Positions 1-6,632 of a DNA stretch of 9,068 bases are shown one piece after another. Positions within the stretch are counted from its first letter, which is position 1. Each line of letters starts with the position of its first letter. The translations under genes were made by a program, and so were the position numbers. The notes under the pieces are model-generated. The model had not been told where the DNA came from. It did not search any database and saw nothing but the letters and a program-made list of their open reading frames with translations. The stretch is taken from positions 1 to 9,068 of the forward strand of contig WGBT01000170.1 of NCBI GenBank assembly GCA_015494185.1, read 5' to 3'. The DNA comes from Hyphomicrobiales bacterium (lineage in GTDB: Bacteria; Pseudomonadota; Alphaproteobacteria; Rhizobiales; S144-35).

Positions 1-374
1 AGAAAATAGCAAATTATAATTAAGATTATCAATTCCTTAGACTCGGAAGGACTTTGCGATAGGAACGGAAACACGCAAAATATTGATAGAAAATATAAAA
101 TCACATCATGTATAGATGAGACAGTTTGCCGCTTCTCATTTCCGGCTGAATTTCATTTTTTACGGGCCCAACCCTTGCCTTTGGCGGCGAATTTGACTTT
201 AAAGGGCAGCAAATAAGTCCCCATGCGCGATAGGCATGTGAGATATCTAAGCGTTTTGCGGCTGTGATTGGGCTGTTCGAAATGCATTGTTTCCGGGGCC
301 GGAAGGTTTCGGGAGGGCTACGGTTTAGGGATTGATTTGAAGATCAAGGGATAGCTGGGGAAGGGCAAGCCAAA
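1..374. other. Noncoding region upstream of phosphoribulokinase
   Basis: I see no convincing gene here. The first ~115 bases are clearly richer in A+T than the rest of the window, as expected of a promoter or intergenic spacer. A short dyad, TTCCGG-GG-CCGGAA (291-304), lies about 70 bases before the start codon of the kinase gene and could be an operator or leader hairpin. Calvin-cycle genes are often controlled by the LysR-type activator CbbR, but I could not identify a convincing CbbR site. A GGAAGG-type ribosome binding site lies just before the start codon at 375. No confident -35/-10 pair was found. Confidence 0.5.
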
Positions 375-1304
375 ATGTCAGTAAAACATCCGATTATCGC
401 TGTGACCGGCTCCTCAGGGGCGGGAACGACCACGGTCAAACGGGCTTTCGAAGCGATTTTTGAACGCGAACGTGTCAATGCGGTGGTGATCGAAGGGGAC
501 AGTTTTCATCGCTATGACCGGGCGGCGATGAAGGCGGAGATGGCCCGTCAGAGCGAAGCCGGCAATCATTTCTTTTCGCATTTTGGCCCTGAAGCCAATC
601 TCTTTGAGAAACTCGAGGAAACCTTTCGCACCTATGGCGAGACCGGCACTTGCGAGCGGCGCTATTATCTGCACAGCCCCGAGGAGGCCGCCGAACACAA
701 TGCCCGGCTGGGCACCAATCTGGAGCCGGGGCAGTTCACCCCATGGGAGAAGATGCCGCCTGGATCGGATCTGCTCTTTTACGAAGGGCTGCATGGGCTC
801 GTCAAAGACGAAGAGGGCGGGCGTTATGATGTGGCCCGTCATGTCGATCTTGGGGTTGGTGTGGTGCCGATTGTCAATCTGGAATGGATTCAGAAAATCT
901 TTCGCGACAATGCCGAGCGCGGCTATTCCGCCAAGGAAATCGTTGACACCATTTTGCGCCGGATGCCCGATTATGTGAATCACATCACGCCGCAATTCTC
1001 CCGCACCGACATCAATTTTCAGCGGGTGCCAACGGTGGATACCTCCAACCCCTTCATCGCCCGGGATATTCCCCAGGCGCATGAAAGCCTGGTGGTGATC
1101 CGGTTTGCCAATCCGGCCAAGTTTGATATCGATTTTCCCTATCTCTTATCGATGTTGCACCAATCTTTCATGACCCGGCGCAACACTATCGTCATTCCCG
1201 CCGGTAAGATGCAGATGGCGATGGAAATCATCTTTGAACCTATCATCAGAAAACTGTTGCGCGACCGTGCGGCGGCTGGAGTGCGCCAAGCGATCAACAG
1301 TTGA
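375..1304 (+). CDS. cbbP: Phosphoribulokinase (proteobacterial class I type)
   Basis: This enzyme phosphorylates ribulose 5-phosphate with ATP to give ribulose 1,5-bisphosphate, the RuBisCO substrate, in the cytoplasm. The 309-residue length and whole sequence fit the octameric proteobacterial type rather than the plant/cyanobacterial type. The P-loop GSSGAGTT is at residues 12-19. It is followed by EGDSFHRYDR at 40-49, holding D42, H45 and R49, which correspond to the catalytic base and sugar-phosphate ligands known in the family. FYEGLHG at 135-141 carries the Walker B-type acidic residue (E137), and K174, R177 and D178 lie in the KIFRD segment. A GGAAGG ribosome binding site about 10 bases upstream supports the ATG at 375. 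No other cbb gene is adjacent: noncoding DNA flanks it on both sides, so it appears to be transcribed alone. No strong intrinsic terminator follows it. Identification is very secure; the symbol could equally be prkB. Confidence 0.96.
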   Translation: MSVKHPIIAVTGSSGAGTTTVKRAFEAIFERERVNAVVIEGDSFHRYDRAAMKAEMARQSEAGNHFFSHFGPEANLFEKLEETFRTYGETGTCERRYYLHSPEEAAEHNARLGTNLEPGQFTPWEKMPPGSDLLFYEGLHGLVKDEEGGRYDVARHVDLGVGVVPIVNLEWIQKIFRDNAERGYSAKEIVDTILRRMPDYVNHITPQFSRTDINFQRVPTVDTSNPFIARDIPQAHESLVVIRFANPAKFDIDFPYLLSMLHQSFMTRRNTIVIPAGKMQMAMEIIFEPIIRKLLRDRAAAGVRQAINS

Positions 1305-1413
1305 GCCCGCACGGTTCTGGCGCGGGGGGGCTTATAGTCGCTAAGATTTATTGGCGGGAAGCGGCGAAAAGCGGGGCGGAAAGCAGCGGAAGCGGTGGGG
1401 GGCAAAGTTGTGC

Positions 1414-1436
1414 TTGCAGGCCCGCCCAGCCTGCAA
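1414..1436. other. 8-bp hairpin downstream of cbbP
   Basis: TTGCAGGC (1414-1421) and GCCTGCAA (1429-1436) are perfect reverse complements separated by 7 bases. It lies about 110 bases after the kinase stop codon. No run of T follows on the plus strand (it continues TTCGCCCC), so it is not a classical intrinsic terminator. It may still stabilise the 3' end of the cbbP transcript. Confidence 0.3.
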
Positions 1437-1694
1437 TTCGCCCCATGCCTTTCCACAGATGCACAAACATGTCTTTCATAAATACACAAAAAAAGTGACA
1501 TTTTAGCCACAGCCACCCCGGCAACCTTGGGAAAAAGCCCCCCTTACTGTTTACACAAACCAGAATCATCGGCTAACTAGCAAATCATGTTTCATTGGCT
1601 TATGGTCTATCTCAGCCAAGTGTCTTGCGTCACCGAGTTGCCCTATTTAACCTTTCAGGGCTCATCAAGTTTCGGTGTTCTCTCTAGTCCGTGT

Positions 1695-1753
1695 GGAATG
1701 TGTCACCAGCTTTTATGTGCCGCTTAACATTTAAGCGGTCACAGACACATTCC
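1695..1753. promoter_or_regulatory. Nested inverted repeat in the porin upstream region
   Basis: Three stem segments nest around one centre. The outer pair is GGAATGTGTC (1695-1704) with GACACATTCC (1744-1753), 10 perfect bp. The middle pair is TGTG (1716-1719) with CACA (1740-1743). The inner pair is CCGCTTAA (1720-1727) with TTAAGCGG (1731-1738), 8 perfect bp around a CAT loop. The only interruptions are an 11-base bulge on the 5' side (1705-1715) and a single T at 1739, so 22 bp can form. No T-run follows immediately, which argues against an intrinsic terminator. It sits about 270 bases before the porin start codon. A structured leader RNA, part of a small RNA, or a dyad operator are all possible. 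Confidence 0.55.
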
Positions 1754-2024
1754 TTCCAGTGATGTTTTTCCAGTTTTGTATGTAAAGACGGGTTTGCCTG
1801 CGTCTCCAAAACGGCAGCGGTTTAAGAAATCGCGGTTTGAGTGAGGCAAGGGCAACTCGATGCAAAGGCGCATGTGTCGTGCGGTTGGGCTGTGCCGCGT
1901 GATCGTGGTGTGTTCAGCCATGGCCAATGAAAGCAAGGTTTCGAAAGAGGACAGAACTGGTAACCTGCGTCCTGCTCCTGAAATGGTTCCGAGCTAATCG
2001 GATGAACTCGAGAAGGAGTGAAGA

Positions 2025-3434
2025 ATGATGATTGGGGGATTAAAGAAAACTGCAAGCCGGGCCGCGATGCTTGCCGCGGCTGGCGTTTTATTGGGGGGGC
2101 TGCATCTCGCACCTGCCAATGCGGCGGATTTGGGTGGCGATTGCTGCGCCGATTTGGAAGAGCGCATTGCCGAGCTGGAAGTCACAACCGCCCGCAAAGG
2201 GACACGCAAAACCACGCTGACTGTCTATGGTTTTGTTAACCGTGCCCTGCTTTACTGGGATGACGGCATTCAATCCGACGTTTATTCCGTCGACAATGAC
2301 AATGCCTCCACCCGTTTTGGGTTCAAGGGCAAGGTTTCGCCGATTGCTGGGCTTGAGATTGGTTATCTCATCGAGGTCGATTGGAACTCGGCCGCCTCAA
2401 ACGAGGTCAGCAACATCTCTAACTGGCGTGCCTTTAATGCGCCGGCTGGTGCTGATCCCGTGCTTGCTAACGGTAATGCCGATGATGGGGTGATTTTTGG
2501 GGCTGACATGCGCCATGCCGCCGTTTATCTTAAGACCGCACGCGGTAAGGTGACGCTGGGTCATACCTCACAGCCGATGTCTGGGATTACCGAGATTGAT
2601 CTCTCTGGCACAAAGGTTGTTGCAACCGCCCGCGGCATTCGCTGGAATCAAAACTTCGTTTTGGCGGTCAATGGTGCTTATTATTCCAATGGCAACCATG
2701 CCTTGACCTGGGGGAATATCTCACCATTGCGCGGCCATCTTGGCGGAACCCGGCGGGATCTCATCCGTTACGACTCCCCCACTATTGCCGGTTTCACCCT
2801 GTCGGCGGCCTGGGGTGAAGATGATTTCTGGGGGGTTGCCGGACGCTGGGCCGGTTCCTTGGGAGACTTCAATATCGCAGCCGGTCTTGGTTATCGGGAA
2901 CACAATGGCCGGCAAACCGTTGTCGATGCCTTGGGAGCAGCCTATACGGCTGGTGACTCCGAAGATAATGGCAACACCGGAACCGGTGTCGATATTCTGG
3001 CCGGGTCTGCTGCCGTTTTACATGTGCCGACCGGTTTGAACCTGCATTTTGCCGCTGGTCAGGCGGTTCACGCCAATGTGACACCGGGGCGGGATGACAC
3101 CACCACCTTCTGGTATATCAAAGGCGGGCTCAAAGCCAAACATTTCGCCATGGGGCCAACCGCCCTTTATGCCGAATATTATGACTCTGAGAACGGCGCG
3201 GCCGGAGCCACAGCTAATGCCGCCTTCAATGGTGGTTTTCTGATTGACAACAGCGATGTGGATTTCTGGGGGCTTGGGGTTGTGCAGCATATCCCAAGCG
3301 CTGCTACTGAAATCTATCTTGGCTATCGCAAGTTTACAGGGTCAGCGACCATAACTCCCATAGGTGGTGCTCCAGTGAACGTTGGCTTTGATGATCTCGA
3401 CATGGTGATGGGCGGCATGCGGGTGAAATTCTAA
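2025..3434 (+). CDS. Alphaproteobacterial outer-membrane porin (Porin_2 type)
   Basis: This is a beta-barrel channel letting small hydrophilic solutes cross the outer membrane, acting as a trimer. Residues 1-33 form a signal peptide (basic KK, hydrophobic core, cleavage after ANA at 33/34). The mature protein begins ADLGGDCCADLEERIAELE, with adjacent cysteines C40-C41 and a short coiled-coil-like segment (about 41-53). The barrel starts near residue 62 with alternating strands such as TTLTVYGFVNRALLYW. The chain ends in MRVKF: the terminal aromatic residue is the standard assembly signal for outer-membrane barrels. An AAGGAG ribosome binding site (2013-2018) lies 6 bases before the ATG at 2025; a second ATG at 2028 is also possible. 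Expression probably starts in the long upstream region and stops at the terminator at 3466. The 469-residue length is ordinary for the family. Pore specificity cannot be read from the sequence. Confidence 0.92.
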   Translation: MMIGGLKKTASRAAMLAAAGVLLGGLHLAPANAADLGGDCCADLEERIAELEVTTARKGTRKTTLTVYGFVNRALLYWDDGIQSDVYSVDNDNASTRFGFKGKVSPIAGLEIGYLIEVDWNSAASNEVSNISNWRAFNAPAGADPVLANGNADDGVIFGADMRHAAVYLKTARGKVTLGHTSQPMSGITEIDLSGTKVVATARGIRWNQNFVLAVNGAYYSNGNHALTWGNISPLRGHLGGTRRDLIRYDSPTIAGFTLSAAWGEDDFWGVAGRWAGSLGDFNIAAGLGYREHNGRQTVVDALGAAYTAGDSEDNGNTGTGVDILAGSAAVLHVPTGLNLHFAAGQAVHANVTPGRDDTTTFWYIKGGLKAKHFAMGPTALYAEYYDSENGAAGATANAAFNGGFLIDNSDVDFWGLGVVQHIPSAATEIYLGYRKFTGSATITPIGGAPVNVGFDDLDMVMGGMRVKF

Positions 3435-3465
3435 TTCTCCCTAAGCGTCTGACACTCACTCTTAG

Positions 3466-3498
3466 AGGCCGCTGGGAAACCGGCGGCCTTTTCCTTTT
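3466..3498 (+). terminator. Intrinsic terminator of the porin gene
   Basis: A 10-bp stem, AGGCCGCTGG (3466-3475) with CCGGCGGCCT (3480-3489), contains one G-U wobble and closes on a GAAA tetraloop. It is followed by TTCCTTTTC on the plus strand. It begins about 30 bases after the porin stop codon and lies just outside the 3' end of the convergent DUF3299 gene (3520). GC-rich stem, stable loop and pyrimidine tail make this the best terminator in the window. Confidence 0.8.
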
Positions 3499-3519
3499 CG
3501 GCGGCGTTATTGCCTCTTC

Positions 3520-4083
3520 CTATTGCCCCTCTTCTTTGTAAAGCTCGATACGTTCGGCAAACATGGTGTAGCCGGTATTGGCGATGTCCGACTTTTTGAT
3601 TTGCGTTGACAACGGCCCGGTGACCCAAACCGGCCGGGACAGTCCCTTGAGGCGGAATTTACGGGACATTTTGACATAGATGATCTGGTTTGGCGGTGGC
3701 GGGGGGGTGTGAATACAGGCGCCGAAATAAGGCACCAGCATGAATTCAGATATCTCGGTGGCGTCGAAATCAAGGGGCACCACGAAACCTGCGATTTTGA
3801 TGCGTTTGCCGTTCAAATCTTTGCGGACCGGAAAATAGGCAGGATCGAAGAACACCCCTTCGGTCTCGCTCCAGCTGCCGCGGTCCCGCATCAGTTGTTC
3901 GAGCTTTTCTTCAGACAGACCGGGCGGCATCAGCTTGTCCCAATCAAGCAACAGGGCAGGTTTTGCCGGGGCAGCGATGGCGCTGCTGCCAAGATTTAGA
4001 CTAAGGCTGCTGGCGCCGGGAAGGCCCGTGCCGCTTAGCAACGCCAGCAAGACAAGATGCATGAGGGATCGCGAATAACGCAC
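3520..4083 (-). CDS. Exported DUF3299 family protein
   Basis: This is a 187-residue exported protein of the DUF3299 family, whose biochemical role is not established. A signal peptide spans residues 1-37 (basic RYSR, hydrophobic LVLLALL, AIA before cleavage at 37/38), so it should work in the periplasm. The family hallmark CIHTPPPPPNQ is at 123-133, preceded by FMLVPYFGA; C123 and H125 are plausible metal ligands (my inference). The start is GTG at 4083: GGAGG (4092-4096) lies 8 bases before it, while the nearby ATG at 4088 is only 3 bases from the GGAGG and in another frame. It is the last gene of the minus-strand operon, 46 bases after the permease gene. In gammaproteobacteria such as Pseudomonas aeruginosa (PA4063-PA4066) and Vibrio cholerae (zrg), as I recall, relatives sit in zinc-starvation ABC operons, suggesting an accessory role in metal handling. 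Confidence 0.88.
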   Translation of the reverse strand: MRYSRSLMHLVLLALLSGTGLPGASSLSLNLGSSAIAAPAKPALLLDWDKLMPPGLSEEKLEQLMRDRGSWSETEGVFFDPAYFPVRKDLNGKRIKIAGFVVPLDFDATEISEFMLVPYFGACIHTPPPPPNQIIYVKMSRKFRLKGLSRPVWVTGPLSTQIKKSDIANTGYTMFAERIELYKEEGQ

Positions 4084-4129
4084 GGCATTTTCCTCCGTTT
4101 CATCAGGGCAATGGCAATGGTCTGGTGGT

Positions 4130-5434
4130 TCAGGTGCGAACCATCATACCATCGCTCAAAGTATAGCGGTAAGCCCGGTAAGCCGGGTAAAGCCCGGCAA
4201 GACATCCGCTCAACACGATAATGGCCAAAAGTTTGAGTTCATAGGCCGACAAGGCTGTTAGGGGAAAAGTCAGGCCAAATTCAGCCTCAATGAGCGGTTG
4301 GGCCAAAAGGGTCAGCAAATAATGGAAAAGGGTGCCCGCAATTGCCCCCATCAGCGCCAGCAAGCCCGCCTCCATGGTCATGAGAGCCACAATATGGGAC
4401 GGCCGGGCGCCATTGGCGCGCAGGATCGCCATTTCCCGGCGCCGTTCATTGAGACTGGCCAAGATCATCGCCAGCATTCCGGTAATGGCGGCGATGACCA
4501 CAAACCAGGTGATCATCAACAGGGCGGCTTCGGCGGTGCCCATCAAATCCCATAATTCCTGTAAGGCGACGCCGGGCAAAATCGCCAAAAGCGGCTCGGC
4601 GCGATAGTTATTGATGGCGCGCTGCATCCGAAATACCTGCAATTTCGATTTGAGGCCGAGCAAGACGGCGGTCACGGCGCGGGGGGTTAGGGGGCGCTTG
4701 CGTAATTCATCTGCCGGAGTGCCAGCTCCTGGCAGCCGGGTGCCATATTTCCAATCCGCATGGATGGCTTCGATGGCGCGCAGGCTGACGATGACGGTTT
4801 TGTCAACCGGGGTGCCGGTGGGTTTCAAGATGCCCGAAATCTTAAACGGCAATTGCTCGTGTTTGGTGATGCCGATCTGGCCCAGCCCATGGGCGATTAT
4901 GATCTTGTCGCCTATTCGATAGCCCAGTTTGCGGGCCACCGTGGCGCCGATCACCGTATCGAACAGATCCTCGAAAACCTTGCCCTTGGCGAGTTTCAAA
5001 GGCTGTTTGCGGCCATAACGATAGTGTTGAAAAAAGCCCGGCGTTGTCCCCATCACCCGAAACCCCTTATGAGAATCGCCAAGGGAGATGGGCACGCTCC
5101 AGGCCACCGCTTTATGGTTGGCGATGTCCTGATAGCTTCGCCAGGTGATATTGTTGGTGGCGTTGCCAATGCGGAACACCGAATAAAGCAAAAGCTGAAG
5201 TTGGCCGGAACGGGCGCCAACGATCAGGTCGGTGCCGGAAATGGTGTTGGCAAAGCTTTCCCGCGCCTGATGACGCAGCCGTTCGACACTGAGCAGCAGC
5301 GCCACGGACAAGGCAATGGAAAAAATCGTAAGCCCCGCCGTGGCCTTGCGGTTGGCCAGACTTTTCCAGACCAGAACAAGCAGCGTTTGGCTCGTTGAAG
5401 ACAAAGGAGAAAGCAACGGCATTGGAACACGCAT
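4130..5434 (-). CDS. ABC transporter permease, FtsX/MacB-like
   Basis: This is the inner-membrane subunit of an ABC system of the FtsX/MacB/LolC superfamily (mechanotransmission type), about 434 residues. One transmembrane helix lies near residues 32-50. A large periplasmic region follows (about 51-300) and includes the family-typical stretch SGTDLIVGARSGQLQLL (66-82). Three C-terminal helices come last (about 303-327, 347-376 and 399-420), forming the FtsX domain. Between the first two of these, RRREMAILRANGARPSHI (about 331-348) is the cytoplasmic coupling segment that contacts the ATPase. The ATG at 5434 follows the ATPase stop codon by 3 bases, so the two are translationally coupled and almost certainly form one complex. 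Systems of this architecture usually drive conformational work on periplasmic or lipoprotein partners rather than classical import. The substrate is unknown; co-occurrence with DUF3299 suggests zinc or envelope metal homeostasis. Confidence 0.9.
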   Translation of the reverse strand: MRVPMPLLSPLSSTSQTLLVLVWKSLANRKATAGLTIFSIALSVALLLSVERLRHQARESFANTISGTDLIVGARSGQLQLLLYSVFRIGNATNNITWRSYQDIANHKAVAWSVPISLGDSHKGFRVMGTTPGFFQHYRYGRKQPLKLAKGKVFEDLFDTVIGATVARKLGYRIGDKIIIAHGLGQIGITKHEQLPFKISGILKPTGTPVDKTVIVSLRAIEAIHADWKYGTRLPGAGTPADELRKRPLTPRAVTAVLLGLKSKLQVFRMQRAINNYRAEPLLAILPGVALQELWDLMGTAEAALLMITWFVVIAAITGMLAMILASLNERRREMAILRANGARPSHIVALMTMEAGLLALMGAIAGTLFHYLLTLLAQPLIEAEFGLTFPLTALSAYELKLLAIIVLSGCLAGLYPAYRAYRYTLSDGMMVRT

Positions 5435-5437
5435 TTG

Positions 5438-6163
5438 TCAGCCCCATTCCGGTTGCCGGTGGCGGGCCGCCTGGTTGAGCTCGTTCAAGGCTATCACACG
5501 GCTGAATTTTTCCTGTAATAGATTGTCATGGGAGACGAAAATCACCGTGGTGCCAGCGGCATCGGCCTCACTGAACATCAAATCGAGAAATTTTATGCGC
5601 ACATCGATGTCAAGGGAAGAGGTTGGTTCATCGGCAAGCAGGATTTCCGGGCGTCCAATCAGCGCCCTGGCGGCGGCCACCCTTTGTTGTTGGCCTTGTG
5701 ACAATTGGGTGACTTGACGGCGTTGTAAAATTTCATCCTGCAAACCGAGCCGCGCCAACAGATGCCGCGCTTCTTGTTCCAAACGGCCCCGGTGCATCGC
5801 CCGCTTGCGGCGGCGCTTAGAAAAACGGCAGGGCAGGAGGACGTTTTCAACAACGCTCAAATAGGGCACCAGATTGAACATCTGAAAAATGACTCCGATA
5901 TGATCGGCCCGGAATTTGTCGCGCTTGGCCCCGCTGAACTGACTGACGGGCTGATCCAGGAGGGTGATTTGTCCCGAACTGGGTTGTAAAATGCCGCCAA
6001 GCAGGTTGAGCAATGTGGTTTTGCCGCTGCCACTTGGCCCTTTGATGAAAATATGTTCGCCGCGGCCGATGTGCAATTCTGCAATGTGCAGGATCTCGGG
6101 CTCCTTCGGAGACCATTGGAATCGGAGGTTGTTAGCTTTTACGACAGTTGTTTCGGCAGTCAT
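5438..6163 (-). CDS. ABC transporter ATP-binding protein, LolD/MacB-like
   Basis: This cytoplasmic ATPase (241 residues) powers the adjacent permease. All catalytic motifs are intact: Walker A GPSGSGKT at 42-49, Q-loop glutamine Q94 in VIFQMFNLVPYL, signature LSQGQQQR at 154-161, Walker B ILLADEP at 174-180 with catalytic E179, D-loop SSLD at 182-185, and switch histidine H212. The FQMFNLVP Q-loop and the single-domain size match the LolD/MacB/FtsE branch. The ATG at 6163 has a GAGG (6175-6178) about 11 bases upstream; a nearby ATG at 6180 is out of frame. It is the first gene of the operon. Upstream there are about 110 bases of spacer and then the inverted repeat at 6289-6419; no recognisable Zur box was seen. 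The protein is confidently an ABC ATPase; assignment to a zinc-related system rests on its partners. Confidence 0.93.
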   Translation of the reverse strand: MTAETTVVKANNLRFQWSPKEPEILHIAELHIGRGEHIFIKGPSGSGKTTLLNLLGGILQPSSGQITLLDQPVSQFSGAKRDKFRADHIGVIFQMFNLVPYLSVVENVLLPCRFSKRRRKRAMHRGRLEQEARHLLARLGLQDEILQRRQVTQLSQGQQQRVAAARALIGRPEILLADEPTSSLDIDVRIKFLDLMFSEADAAGTTVIFVSHDNLLQEKFSRVIALNELNQAARHRQPEWG

Positions 6164-6632
6164 CCAAAGGAAGTCCTCATGGATTTGTAAACCTTATGGC
6201 AAGGGGTCTTGGTTTTGAATTGTAATAAGCTGTCCTTGCGGCTTATAGGCCGTGATGAGTTTCGCGGCACTTCTTGGCCTAAACCTGTCCTTACTTTCCA
6301 TGGTGAGCGTTTTTGCATTTTCGACAAGTTTGTCAAGGGCCGCTGAAAGCGGCCGCGAAGCGGTTTAACCCCTTGACAAACTTGTCGAAAATGCCAGTGT
6401 CTCATCATGGAAAGTAAGGGCAGACCGGATTCCGTCTCCAGGATTGCCGGTAGACTTTTTCAATTAAATGCTAAAACGTTTATCTTTAAAGATCACAACA
6501 GCTCTTGGCGGTTCGATCAAGCTCAGATTTCCCCATGAATACAAGCTCATTCACGGATGGAAGGTGTCGGCTGAGACTGTGGCAAAATCATGAAAACAGA
6601 TGTGGGAAGACCGTCATTTTTTCCGCGCCACT
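6164..6632. other. Noncoding region between osmC-like gene and ABC operon
   Basis: These 469 bases lie between two minus-strand genes. The middle is occupied by the large inverted repeat at 6289-6419. The side nearer the operon (6164-6285) must hold the operon promoter, but no good -35/-10 pair was recognised. The other side (6424-6632) contains a perfect 12-bp palindrome ATCTTTAAAGAT at 6482-6493 and otherwise nothing identifiable. No gene is supported here. Confidence 0.6.
6289..6419. repeat. Long inverted repeat with a two-hairpin tip
   Basis: The inner arms (6315-6339 and 6370-6394) are perfect reverse complements over 25 bp. The outer arms (6289-6302 and 6406-6419) are perfect over 14 bp, and the segments between them are unpaired and nearly equal in length (12 and 11 bases). 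The tip holds two abutting minihairpins: CCGCT-GAA-AGCGG (6340-6352) and CCGC-GAA-GCGG (6353-6363). A NotI-type palindrome GCGGCCGC (6349-6356) sits at the centre. The left arm and its flank recur in direct orientation at 9001-9068, so this is a repeated element and not only a local terminator. It carries no credible ORF. Possible roles are a REP/MITE-like mobile palindrome, transcript end or stabiliser for the upstream osmC-like gene, or a protein-binding DNA cruciform. Confidence 0.8.

Larger units (their letters stand above)
1305..2024. other. Long noncoding region between cbbP and porin
   Basis: These 720 bases carry no ORF that I believe. They contain: a G/purine-rich tract with repeated AAGCGG units (about 1353-1404); an 8-bp hairpin TTGCAGGC/GCCTGCAA with a 7-base loop (1414-1436); a weak -35-like TTTACA at 1550-1555 with a poor TAACTA -10 candidate 18 bases on (1574-1579); and a strong nested inverted repeat at 1695-1753. 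The stretch is much longer than a normal porin leader. A long regulated 5' UTR or an independently transcribed small RNA are both possible, but nothing in the sequence decides between them. Confidence 0.6.

Noticed and set aside
414..1082. 222-codon minus-strand ORF across the kinase gene
   Set aside because: It lies wholly antisense to an intact, clearly recognised phosphoribulokinase and has no family resemblance; it reflects codon bias.
1303..1332. Intrinsic terminator directly after cbbP (AGCCCGC with the G7 run)
   Set aside because: The stem needs a bulge of several G and no T-run follows.
1450..1458. DnaA-box-like TTTCCACAG
   Set aside because: A single site with one mismatch and no cluster of boxes or origin-linked genes; likely chance.
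3701..3707. G7 run in the DUF3299 gene as a phase-variation tract
   Set aside because: It encodes the conserved proline run of the family motif CIHTPPPPPNQ, so the homopolymer is explained by the protein.
4760..5398. 212-codon plus-strand ORF across the permease gene
   Set aside because: It is antisense to a well-supported FtsX-like permease and shows no recognisable domain or ribosome binding site.
6160..6408. 82-codon minus-strand ORF running through the inverted repeat
   Set aside because: Its sequence is mostly repeat arm, it overlaps the ATPase start, and palindromic repeats often give spurious ORFs. No protein-like features.
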